A model generated the notes under the pieces. The model made no database searches. It saw only the letters and a program-made list of their open reading frames with translations, and was not told the origin of the DNA. Source: Malaya genurostris (taxonomy: Eukaryota > Arthropoda > Insecta > Diptera > Culicidae). Taken from it: a DNA stretch of 64,000 bases. The stretch covers positions 231,943,336 through 232,007,335 of the forward strand of contig NC_080572.1 in the NCBI RefSeq assembly GCF_030247185.1, given 5' to 3'. How positions within the stretch are numbered: the first letter of the stretch is position 1; each line of letters starts with the position of its first letter. Of this stretch, positions 22,291-32,229 are shown piece by piece. Made by a program: the position numbers and the translations under genes.

Positions 22291-22423
22291 CAGGTAGCCT
22301 TGAAAAAGACTGAAGCCTTGAATCAATGAAACTCTAGGTAGCCAGAAAAAAATTCCAGGAGCCAAGAGCTATACGCGTGCGGTGCGAACGACTGTTCAAC
22401 ACCGACTGTCAATATAAAATACT

Positions 22424-22871
22424 GTTTATATTTTAACAACGATATTTATTTCATGAATCTCAACATACCGAACTTAATTTAAATAGATCATGACGTATAT
22501 CAGTAAGTATATTTTGATTATTTTCGCAAATCAATAACATTGTTCTAGTTGATTCAACTATTTGCAATGTCTAAAACAAATAAAACAGATTTATTTTTCA
22601 ACTAACAAAATTTTGTTTCAATAACAACACCAGTTATTTCAACTAAAATATTTGTTGGAATTGAAAGGTATGTGTCCTCACTAATTGACAGCATTTTTTT
22701 CAAACAGTTAAATTAGTTGTTTCAACCATCGTTTCTGCTAATTGAAAAACAAAAAAGACAGTTTAGTTAAAACAACAATCGATTAGTTGTACCAAATTTT
22801 AACCAATCGAATTCAGAAAATCAACTAATATTCTGGTTGAAATGGGATCGCGGGTGGTTCCGTGTAGAATA
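22424..22871. other. AT-rich DNA, likely right half of the sequence split by Jockey
   Basis: It shares the CAACTAA/TTAGTTG motif style of 16696-17710. No gene seen. Confidence 0.3.
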
Positions 22872-23250
22872 AGTGTTTCATATCATAGAGAATTCCCCAA
22901 TTTGACTCAGAAATGATTCCCGTACAGAATTTTGATAATTTCTTTCACTCAAATATTAAGATATATGAAATATATGAACGATTGTACGACTTGTGTTACG
23001 ATTATATTTATGTAATGATTTCTTCTAGGTCAAAGCTCAAACTTTCAAATGACTTTGACTGGCGCCCTTCTACAAACGTAATCATCCGTAATAGTCCAGG
23101 ACCTCAAAAGTAACGTAAAGAACTTATTTGGAAAACTGCGACTCTAATTCCTGGAATACAAACGCAATCTTCCGAAACCGAACGGTCCTTTTCAGGATTA
23201 CAATAACTTAAACGGTCGAACGGTATCAAATCAGTTAATATCTATACACA
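22872..23250. repeat. 0.4 kb direct repeat, copy B
   Basis: Partner of 16291-16695. The homologous frame (22913-23113) ends at a TAA where copy A continues, another sign that it is not a maintained coding region. Confidence 0.8.
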
Positions 23251-23431
23251 TCTCGCAGTTCTACGTCAATCTAGCGACTGTGTCTCTGACATTACCTACT
23301 CCAAGTTTTTTATTATTTTGAACACAAATTGTTCCATTAGTAAATTATTTGATTTACATTGGATTAAGCTTAGGAAAATCAAGCATAGGAAATATCAGCA
23401 GAAAATATTGTATAAAACTAAATAAATAATA

Positions 23432-23614
23432 TCAACTATTCCAGCTCGCAATCCGGTCGCCCCTCGAGGCGCCTTCATTCACATCGTTTTCCAATGGCCC
23501 AAGCTCTTCGTTCAGGGAGTATCGTGACATGAGGCACTTCATCGAGTCAGTACGGCGGCTTTCGTTGTGCAGCTCGTGTTTCATTTTTCGGCGACTCCTG
23601 CTGGCGCTGCACAT
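23432..23614 (-). CDS. Candidate short coding exon, unrecognised
   Basis: A 60-codon minus-strand frame starts MCSASRSRRKMKHELHNESR and ends DRIASWNS before a TGA. Its third codon positions are much more GC-rich than the surroundings, as in the one real gene here, and the frame stays open a further 39 bases upstream through VRNIVEACQKGT. The ATG sits in a fair insect context (GGAACCATG). It could be a terminal exon using an acceptor just upstream (GTCAG/AAAGG) or a small gene of its own. I recognise no family, and no partner exon was found to the right. Confidence 0.25.
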   Translation of the reverse strand: MCSASRSRRKMKHELHNESRRTDSMKCLMSRYSLNEELGPLENDVNEGASRGDRIASWNS

Positions 23615-23619
23615 GGTTC

Positions 23620-25250
23620 CTTTCTGACATGCCTCGACAATGTTGCGAACAAATTTATCACATTTTAATAATTATTCACAAGTGCTTCTACGGTAACAAA
23701 GTCTCCGCTCTTCCGCTCGATCTGCTCCGGGTCCGATCTGACGTTGTACACCATTTTCCAGTGGTGTGCATTAATTAGATTTACTGTAACGATCACCGAC
23801 CGACCGACCGACCGACCGACCGACCCGCGGGTACCGAAGGAATTTGCTAATCCGAAACCACAGGCAACCCTTTCCGTCGCTAAGGCGTCGGCTGGCCGGC
23901 GGAGATCACAGGATCCGAATGCCGACAATTAGTGCCTCCGAGAGCACCTTAGCGTTTGTTTTGTACGGCTCATTGAATGGCATTTTCGCCATCTACAGTT
24001 CAGCCTTGTGAGCCCATTACTCCCGGAGATCGTAGATTATGTCGTCGTTCAATTAAGATTGGAACCACCCAAATAGAGAAAATCAATAGCTTACGAGGTA
24101 TCTGTTTTGTCGCATCTGTTTCTGTTCCATGCTCGAATATCTCCGCCCCCAGGGAAAATGTTTCTTTTGTGCCTTCTCCGGAGATCAAAACTTCCTGACT
24201 CAACCACATGTGTCTAATATTGTGCAAAATTTGAAACCTACTTTCACGCATGCTTAATCTGCATCTTCGAATCGGTCTGAAATGGGTTGAACTATTTCAA
24301 TCCGAAACCATTGTCTGCCCAGGGGTACTCCATTCTTCTGGGAAGACATCAATTTCTCGGTTGACATATTTTTTTTCTCCTTCAGCTTCAGAGAAGACAA
24401 GAATCAACCCTCGGGGCAAAGATAATGAGTAAATTCAATTAGTGAGCCCTTACAAAGATTTCTTTGATGTCCTTGGGCGACTGACCTTCTGAGTTTTGTA
24501 ACATTCCACACTGAGGTCGTCCCATATTGCAATTGTTCACCGGAGAAACGATAGCTCGAAACCAAGCCACAAATTTGTCATCCTATTTTTGCCAAGCGGA
24601 TAATCCGGATCAAGAAAATCTGCGCAATGTTCAGAGATACCGGGTCACGGTTCGTTGGCCCGAATACTACTGGTCTTTTTCGGGTATACTTTACGCTGTT
24701 TGTGTCAAAAATGCCGACAAAAGGTGTCCGATGTAAGGAAACACAAGATCATCGTTACTAGTTTAAATGCTAATCGTGAAATCCAACACCGGCACCGACG
24801 AACGGATCTCGTTGCGAATCGATGCATGTCCATCTAGGACGTCACGAGTTTTTGTTTTCCTTACTTATGAAATTTTCGAATAATCTCCCCAAACCCAACC
24901 CAACCCATCCCAGCCTTATTGGAAGGTAAGCCAGAAACGGCAATCGACCGGCAGATAATGAAGATGACAATTAGTAATTAGAAAAGAAAACATGTCCTCG
25001 TGAACTCTACTGCTGCTGCTGGTGCTTTGCCTGGTGGCGCATTAGCAATCACAAGCAAAGAAATTTACTTTGGTTGGATTATATGACAAACTCGGTACGG
25101 CACAGATAGCAATGTTCATAATAACTTAAGCTCACCTCAGCTGTGTGCAACATGGAACGCTAGCAGCCTATGTGGCAGGCAAAAGGTCTCAGCAGAATAA
25201 AAATAAAAGAAAAACCAACACACCTCAATGACAGTAAAATAGAGATTACC
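23620..25250. other. GC-richer unique-looking island
   Basis: It lacks transposon landmarks. It contains a (CGAC)n run at 23797-23825 and a CCCAACCCAACCC stretch near 24895. Many short frames overlap on both strands; none is recognisable. Candidate regulatory DNA. Confidence 0.35.
23797..23825. repeat. (CGAC)7 microsatellite
   Basis: About seven uninterrupted CGAC units. Confidence 0.95.
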
Positions 25251-26104
25251 CGGTTTAATCAGTATTAGGAAAGGATTACACTTCAATGCGGACAATACAG
25301 GATATGGTTCAATTTCAAGTGGAAGGCTATTATATTTTGCGGTGTGTGTACACTATGTAGTTACAAAATACGGTGGCATCAACAAAGTATCATTTTCTAG
25401 TACTGATGCAAATACGCTTGATCGAACGTAATTTTCATTACGGAAAAAAACGAAATCAATACAATACAAAGCCTGCAGCTGTTTGTATAACCGTTCGATT
25501 AAACAAGTATCGCAATAATTGAATAGCTGTGATTGATTGAATTTAGACCGACTTTAGCCGAACCATGTGTTGACGTGAATACGTCTTACTTTACTATGAG
25601 GTGCCTTTCCAAAAATAGCGTTAAGCGAAAGAGTGATAATCCGCATAATTAAAAATGGCATAGTATAGTTCAATGGTATGGTATAGCTCAAATTTTATAC
25701 AAATCTTTTGTTTTGTGGTTACCTCATTTGTTATGGTATGTACTTGATACAACGATAAACACGGTTTCTGTTTAACTTTAAAGTATTGTGCACAGATGAT
25801 ATGCAATATTTATTGGTTATTTTATAATATGCTGTATACAGAAAAAAAGAAATTGTGAAATTACATCAAAATTGCTGCACATCATTCATTAAGCTACGTT
25901 TTGTAATATAACACCCCTGAACGTAACAAGGAAACAACGTACGAAAATCGATGTGTTAACAAGCGACTTAATAAACAAAACAAAAAACAAACAAATACAT
26001 AATAGAAAACGATGGCTCGGAAATATAAGCGGATGTCAAAGATGTCAACCAAATTATGGAATTCAAACTTTAGTTTATTTTGCTTAAGTTTTAAGTAATT
26101 ATTT
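25251..26104. other. Unclassified AT-rich DNA
   Basis: No recognisable gene or repeat. The frame at 25621-25806 (minus) has no motif. Confidence 0.35.
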
Positions 26105-27010
26105 TTACCTTTTTCATATAGAAAGGCTATGCAATCACTGTGAAAACTGACTTTACAACCGAAGCCCGGTCCGGTTTAAATGTCATATACCATTCGTCTC
26201 AGTTCGTCGAGATCACAAAATGTCTGTGTGTATGTCACTCATTTTTTTCATAGAAGGCTGAAACAATTTTCACAATTACAGATTTAAAAAAAGGTCTTAT
26301 GATCCCATAGACTGCTAATACTATTACTATTACTTTCATCCCGATCCGATTTTCGGTTCCGGAATTATAGGGTAATATGCACAAAAAAAAAGTAAAAAAA
26401 AGGCACACACGTTTCTCAGAGATGGCTGAACCGATTTTCACAAACTTAAATTCAAACGGAAGGTCTTGTGGCCCCATACAATTTTCCTGAATTTCATTTG
26501 CATCCGACTTCCGGTTCCGGAATTACAAGAAAATATGTGCAAATTAATAAACAAAAAATGCGCACTCAATTATCTCGGAAATTTCTTAACCGATTTTCAC
26601 AAACTTAGAAGCAAATAAATGTTTTTAGAATGTTTTTAAAAGTTTCTGAAAAGTTGATCCAGATCCGACCTCCGGTTACGGTATTACAGTGCGATTAGTA
26701 AAAATTTTCAATTTCATTAGTATTTTTCCACAAGTGATGGCGAAACGAGGTGGAAATTTATATAAAACTTACTGCTAAGTTCATCTAGTTGGCAGATGTT
26801 GTTAGTTAGTGAATATATAAAACTACTTTGAGACTACTAGTCGCCGGTTTTAGCTTTCGAAAGCACCGATAATAGTGAAGAAAAGCTCCAAAAACAAAAC
26901 TCACTTCGATTTCTCAGCAACAGTTAAGCCGATTTTAACATGATTCAAATTAAAGCTCTCATTGTCTTTAAATATACTGTGAAATTTCATCCAGATCCGA
27001 CTTCCGGTTC
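26105..27010. repeat. Degenerate tandem array of the GGTTCCGGAA-type monomer
   Basis: After the family head (TTTTTCATATAGAAAGGCTATG at 26108 on), monomers of roughly 150-170 bp follow one another. Each has GAGATGGCTGAACCGATTTT, a region like AACTTAGATTCAAAT-GAAGGTCT, and ATCCGACTTCCGGTTCCGGA. The CGGTTCCGGAA-like core is seen near 26352, 26517, 26672 (degenerate) and 27004, with a weaker unit near 26840. The motif TTCCGG-TT-CCGGAA is a 14-bp inverted repeat. Open frames here are incidental. Confidence 0.75.
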
Positions 27011-27133
27011 CGAAATTATAGGGCGATGAGTATCAAAACCAATCGTCGAATCGTTGTTCAAAATTACGATGCAAAACTGGTACGCGTTGGTACGTGCGGC
27101 TTTGCTCCGTTCGCAGCGTGCTTTATTTAATTT

Positions 27134-27369
27134 TGTCAAAGACATCATATTAACAAAATATTCAGCTTTCACTTTTCCCGAACAAATCATTGGCAACAAC
27201 CTTTTTTGCGAGCATGGCGCCCTCAGGCGAGTCCGCATCGATTCTTGTACCTGGAAGTAGGAATAGCAGCACTCCGCACCCATACAATTGACATGATATA
27301 TTGAATGTGATGCCGTGCGATGGCGTTGCTGAACTGAAGATTGATTTCGCTCCGAACTTATAGGGTCTG
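27134..27369. mobile_element. 236-bp interspersed element, copy 1, with a paralogous empty site in the window
   Basis: It starts TGTCAAAGACATCATATTAA and ends ATAGGGTCTG. Flanking sequence (CGTGCTTTATTTAATTT on the left, TTTCGTATAGCGTGCAGGGT on the right) is contiguous, in reverse complement and without the insertion, at about 51185-51220. The flank repeats ATTT on both sides, suggesting a 4-bp duplication. Other copies are at 48432-48674 and 59851-60114. There is no coding capacity or clear terminal inverted repeat, so the class (SINE or MITE) is open. Confidence 0.7.
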
Positions 27370-27520
27370 ATTTCGTATAGCGTGCAGGGTTGACACATTT
27401 AAATATGTATTTTTCAAATGAAATATATGTAAATTTGTCAATCTTTTATTAAATTTGTTCCTGCTTGTTAGTATTATCACAAAATCATGATAACGATACT
27501 TTTCTATAAAAGTATACTTA

Positions 27521-28404
27521 CCTTATGATCAAGAAAGAACAGGAATTTTCATTTTAAAATTCCCGCGCTTGTCCAATCGGTAAACTTTTATTCTCTCCAC
27601 GTTGGAAACACTTTTATACACATTCTGTGAAATTTTGACGCATATCGTACGATTAGTTTTTGTTTGGCGTCTATACAAAGAAGTTGAAAAATTTTCGTGT
27701 GGCGATTTTTATAATGGATGGAAATTTAGAACAACGCCATTCGGTCAATTGTTGTGCGGTTTCGACGTCATATTCATAGATCCACACCTCATCACCAGTT
27801 ATGATGCATTCGATGAATGTGGGGTCACTATCTGCGTAGGAAATCATCTCTTTGGCCACATCAACACGACGCTGTTTTTGAATGAAATTCAGCTCTTTTG
27901 GCACCAGCCGAGAAGCGACGCGTTTCAAACCCAAAATATCAGTTAAAATGTGTTCGGCTGATCCATAAGAGATGCCCAACAACACAGCAATCTCTCTAAT
28001 CGGTACAGAACGATTTTGCAACACGATTTGCTTCGCCGATTCAATGTTTTCTTCAGTAACAGATGTTGTTGGGATACCACTCGTATGCCTGTGTTTTTCC
28101 TAGACACGATTCACCAAAGGCCTTTTCTAACATTTTAAACGTTTCGGAACACCTAAATCTATTTGCAACACAAAATTTGATGCACGCACGTTGTTCTAAA
28201 TTTTCATCCATTATAAAAATCGCCACACGAAAATTTTTCAACTTCTCTGTATAGACGCCAAACAAAAACTAATCGTACGATATGCGTCAAAATTTGACAG
28301 AATGTGTATAAAAGTGTTGCCAACGTAGAGAGAATAAAAGTTTACCGATTGGACAAGCGCGGGAAGTTTAAAATAAAAATTCCGGTTCTTTTTTGATCAT
28401 AAGG
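27521..28404 (-). mobile_element. Fold-back mariner with 216-bp inverted arms
   Basis: TA dinucleotides flank the element (27519-27520 and 28405-28406). The arms 27521-27736 and 28189-28404 are 216 bp each and highly similar inverted copies, far longer than mariner TIRs. They include the transposase 5' UTR, start codon and first eight or so codons (ATG at 28211 on minus, ATG at 27714 on +). The centre (27737-28188) encodes, on the minus strand, mariner transposase parts: KFCVANRFRCSETFKMLEKA, GKTQAYEW, then after a deletion ENIESAKQIV and TGDEVWIYEYDVETAQQ with the first catalytic aspartate. It breaks off at TEWR, where the inverted 5' end begins. It cannot make a functional transposase. Confidence 0.88.
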
Positions 28405-28995
28405 TATTGCCTTTCTAATACAAAATGTTTATACAGTCACTGTCTGGTGAAAATTGGCCCGGAGGGCTAAGTGTTCTATACCATTCGACACAGTTCATCG
28501 AGCCGAGCAATGTCTGTATGTGTGTGTATGTATGAAATAATGTCACTCATAAAATATAAAATCTCTTAGTCCCATAGGTTGCTATTGAATTTCATTATAC
28601 TTTCATCGGGTAAAGTAGTTTCAAGTAAAGTGTAAAGATTAAATTTGCGCACCGTCGATTAGAGCGACGAGATTAGATTAGATGCAAAATAGGGTAAAAT
28701 TCTTCTAGATTTTGCTCTTAAATGATTTTATTATTAGCTATATTAGTTACTTACTAGACGAACCGACTTCGGCTGTACTGTTCCAAGTTCCCGGTTCCAG
28801 AAGTACCGGAAATAGTGGTCAAAAACTCTCAAACGACACTCACTCAATTTTCTCAAAGATAATTTTATCGCTTTCAGCAAACTTAGGCTCAAATAAAAGT
28901 TCCTATAGTCTCGTAGGTTGTTGTTTAGTTTCATCCGGGTCCGACTTCCGGTTCCAGAACTATAGGGTGAAGTGTGTTTAATCATTTGATACAAA
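28405..28995. repeat. GGTTCCGGAA-type dispersed repeat
   Basis: Family landmarks appear in order: GGCCCGGAGGGCTAAGTG near 28458, CCATTCGACACAGTTCATCG, a TGTGTGTATGTATG run, and CCGACTTCCGGTTCCAGAAC near 28942 followed by TATAGGGTGAAGTGTG. It directly abuts the TA at the mariner's right end. Confidence 0.65.
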
Positions 28996-29317
28996 ATAAA
29001 TATTTCATGGAACTTTCCGCCCCTGTTGATATGTGATTGAATATTTAACAGATGATTATGCAATTAGGGTCTATTTTCACATTTCCGATCCAAATGTTTG
29101 GTGTTGACAAAGTTCTGCGAATGTACGCTAATATGCTTCTACACGTTTCAATGCGTGTATTCACACTTGTCCGACTCAGTACTGACCAAAACGATACCGA
29201 ACAGGTTTGAATACACACATTGAATACGGGTGTAAGAATATTAGAATCCATGCACGGAACAGTGCCGACACTGACCCGGACCGGAGAGATTTGAATAGAT
29301 CTTTATGGTTTATTTAC
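28996..29317. other. Unclassified DNA
   Basis: No recognisable gene or repeat. Confidence 0.3.
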
Positions 29318-29757
29318 ACTCCAAAAAAATTTGAATTTTACAGGTGACTTAATCCCTTATACGATGTAATTCATAAAGACCTAATTTGTCAAATGACGGA
29401 AGATTTTATTTGTAATGACTTAATGTTAGATGAGCTTAAAATTTACTGGTTTCGACTGTAACTTGCGTTCTGCTAGCAGGTGCGACTGTATGAATTTAAA
29501 TGCACCTTTTACCAGCCAAGAAGATGCATGCTTCTGTGGCTCAGTCGATTAACAGACGTACTTGCGATCCAATGATTCTCGATTCATGTCGCGGCGGTTG
29601 CTATCAGTATTCTTTTTTTTTTATTTCAATGAATTTTATATCATGGAGTCGTAGGCACAATATTAAATGTTCTTCGACGTAAATTTGCGTGAACTGCGGC
29701 GCTCCATTTATGTGCATCTAATAAGATGTAAAATCACAGGGTTTTTTTAAGTGTGTA
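29318..29757. mobile_element. MITE-like element carrying a tRNA-like segment
   Basis: The left end ACACTCCAAAAAAATTTGAA and the right end, read in reverse complement (ACACTTAAAAAAACCCTGTG), form an imperfect terminal inverted repeat of a style common in mosquito non-autonomous elements. Inside, 29531-29612 is a degenerate tRNA-like sequence (separate entry). No coding capacity. Confidence 0.5.
29531..29612 (+). ncRNA. Degenerate tRNA-like (SINE-head) sequence
   Basis: It begins CTTCTGTGGCTCAGTCGATT. TGGCTCAGTCG matches the Pol III A-box pattern. About 45 bp on, GATTCATGTCG is a decayed B box (about four departures from GGTTCGANTCC). A T run follows at 29611-29620, as at a Pol III terminator. 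The decayed B box makes present-day transcription doubtful. Confidence 0.4.
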
Positions 29758-29769
29758 TCTCGATCAAAA

Positions 29770-30115
29770 AGTTCCCGGAATTTATTTAGAAAATTAAAGA
29801 TACAAGATTATTCATCAAAATCGATATTGTGCTCTTCAAAGTACTCATCATCGACTGCAACACACTTACGCGCGGTAGATCCAATCCTCGAAACATTTTT
29901 TATATTCAGTTTTCGGTATGGCCATCAGAGCCATCTGCGATTTTTCCATAATCTCATCTCGGGTGCTGAAACGCGTTATCCATGAACATTTGGCTAAAAA
30001 CAAAACGAATACCATTCAGCAACCACCGAAAACAGCTGATTTGGTTACCTGCGGCTTTTTCCTATTCGGTCGACTAAAGCAACCGTTAGTTAGAAACTTC
30101 CAAAATTCTCCAGTA
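29770..30115. pseudogene. Rearranged mariner transposase relic, two pieces head to head
   Basis: On the minus strand (about 29960 down to 29818) the C-terminus of a mariner-type transposase can be read: FSTRDEIMEKSQMALMAIPK, then after a one-base shift KCVAVDDEYFEEHNIDFDE and a stop. On the + strand (29978-30110) an earlier part of the same protein type reads HEHLAKNKTNTIQQPP, then TADLVTCGFFLFGRLKQPL, the block with the second catalytic region. The two face opposite ways, so an inversion has occurred. A terminal-like AAAAAGTTCCCGGAATTT lies at 29767. Dead element. Confidence 0.65.
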
Positions 30116-30644
30116 AACGCAGTAACTCCAACGGGGCTTCAACTCCTCACATTGAATATGGCTCAACAATAGACCTCTGTCTGCCAAGTTCGTAAAACGA
30201 AAAATTCAACGGGCACAACTGGATGACGTGAATACGAATGAAACTTCACTATTACACAAACTAATAAGACAAAGCAAAAGAGAGTACGAAATTGTTCGTC
30301 TGCAGAAGTACACATGGTACGAATTACAATAATTTCAATTGATGAAAATATCTAACAGTTCTCTGATATTAAAAGTTAACTGCGCAGAAAGAATGAAACG
30401 TCAATGTCAATGTTTACAATCTATACCTATCCAGTTGGTAACCCGAAAATGCAATGAAATTTTGATACTGGTTAGAAAATTTTGATAATTTAACTACTAA
30501 CCAGACCAAACTGATATCAGCACCTAAACAGATTTTTATTTTAAACTTGTAACGACTTGATGATCGACTATAGAAGCTAATCTTAAATTTATACGATAAC
30601 AAATGCAATATTTGCGATTTATCCATTTAAAATTAAATGCTGTT
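30116..30644. other. Unclassified AT-rich DNA
   Basis: Nothing recognisable. Confidence 0.3.
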
Positions 30645-31990
30645 TAATTGGAAACAAATTTAATTACACATACCGCTATCATAGAATTAGTAGACAATAT
30701 AATGAGCGAGATTGACCAAAAAAACATGATTGGTGCCTTATTTTTAGATCTCAAAAAAGCCTTTGACACTTTGGATCACAATATTCTCTTGGACAAACTT
30801 CAGTGCTACGGCATCAGGGGCATCGCAAACTCTATTATCAGGAGCTACTTGACGAACAGAAAACAATTCGTGTCCATCGAGGGCTACTGTAGCAATCTTG
30901 CTGCCATAAACATTGGAGTGCCACAGGGTAGCAATATATGACCACTATTATTTCTTTTGTATATTAATGATATAGGTAACCTGCAATTCACAGGGACTCC
31001 GCGGTTATTTGCCGACGACACAGCTCTATTTTATCCTAACAATGACATCAATGCTATTATAAACTCAATGGAGAGCGATTTAAGTATTTTAGATCAATAT
31101 TTTAGTGCAAATTTATTATCCTTAAATCTTATAAAAACTAAATATATGATTTTCCGGTCTATAAGGAAAATAATACGAATTCATCGTCATCCTAAATTGG
31201 GACATTATATTATTGAAAAAGTGGACTGTTTCAAATATTTGGGTGTATATTTTGACCCCACGTTAACCTGGATTCACCATATTAAATCTATTGAAAAACA
31301 TGTGGCATCCTACTGCGGTATTTTGTGGAGGGTCAAGTCATATGTTCCTAAGCGTGCACTTTTAAACTTTTATTTTGCTTACATCCATTCACAGCTCATT
31401 TATTTGGTATCGGTGTGGGGTCGCGCCACTAGCTCTCATCTAAAAAAATTCAAACTCTTCAAAACAGGTGTCTCAAAATCATCTTCAATAAACCCCTACT
31501 GTTTTCAAGCTTATTGTTATACTCCGATAATACCCATAACATCTTACCTCTGGCATACTTATGTGATGTTCAAACATTACTGTTCGTTCATGATATCCTA
31601 CACAACCCCTCAACTCACCATAATTTACAGTTTCCAACTTTAACTCACTCTCGAACTACACGTCGTAGTAACAACCTGCTTCGCGTTCGAGCAGTCACAA
31701 ACATTGGTCAACGAAGGATTATCTTTGTTGGTCCAATAAAATATAACGCACTTCCACTTGACATTCAAAGAACATCCAGCCTTGCCTTATTCGGGGCTAG
31801 ACTGAAGTATCATTTTAAGCATAGACTGAACGAGATATTTAATTAATGTAGTTCCTTAATTTATTCCTTGTTTTACAAACTGTCAACAGTAATTCATTCT
31901 TGTATAATTTTTTTTTAGTTAGCCTGTATCATTGTGGATCCCTTAAAAGGAAATCAATTCCACTGGGATTCCGCAATATTTGAAAAAAAA
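30645..31990 (+). mobile_element. 5'-truncated CR1/L2-group non-LTR retrotransposon
   Basis: ORF2 starts abruptly inside the reverse transcriptase: FLDLKKAFDTLDHNILLDKL, then YGIRG, GVPQGS, PLLFLLYINDIG, the catalytic FADDTALF near 31006-31025, FKYLGVYFDPTLTWIHHI, and a C-terminus ending GARLKYHFKHRLNEIFN at 31846. A TGA at 30939-30941 replaces the glycine of the usual GSxLGP motif by one base, and a frameshift lies near 31460-31515. The 3' tail (CCCTTAAAAGGAAATC, then CTGGGATTCC and an A run) resembles tails of the L2/Crack/Daphne group. The exact clade is uncertain. Confidence 0.8.
30648..31643 (+). pseudogene. Reverse transcriptase fragment of the CR1/L2-type element
   Basis: The frames 30648-30941 and 30957-31643 are in one register, separated only by the TGA that removes the glycine after PQGS. 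Palm motifs (LDLKKAFDTLDH, FADD) are intact. After about 31450 the true protein continues in the frame of 31514-31846. With one nonsense change and one frameshift it is inactive but young-looking. Confidence 0.8.
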
Positions 31991-32229
31991 AATTTTAATA
32001 TCCAAATAATAGTTTAGACATTCAAAGTGTATTGAAATGAAAATTTTGCTCTTCACTATTTCTATTAACTTGGAGCCATCATAGATTTACCAACAGGCAT
32101 GAGTTTTCTTGTCTTTTTACAACCATAAAAAACAAATTTGAGTTTTAATAAAAAGTGATTTTGATGGTATAGAATTTGAATTACAAAAAAAGACACGAAA
32201 AATTTGAGAAAACTGATGAAATCTGTATT

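Larger units (their letters stand above)
17726..22408 (-). mobile_element. Full-length Jockey-clade (Juan-like) retrotransposon with TSDs
   Basis: The element reads on the minus strand from a 5' end CAGTCGGTGTTGAACAGTCG (22408) to a poly(A) tail (poly-T on +, 17726-17748). Identical 15-bp duplications TCAATATAAAATACT lie at 17711-17725 and 22409-22423. At 4683 bp it is the expected size for Juan-type elements. ORF1 (gag-like) and ORF2 (endonuclease-reverse transcriptase) are both present and nearly intact. Complete ends, an exact TSD and a long A tail indicate a recent insertion. It separates two copies of a 0.4 kb repeat. Confidence 0.93.
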
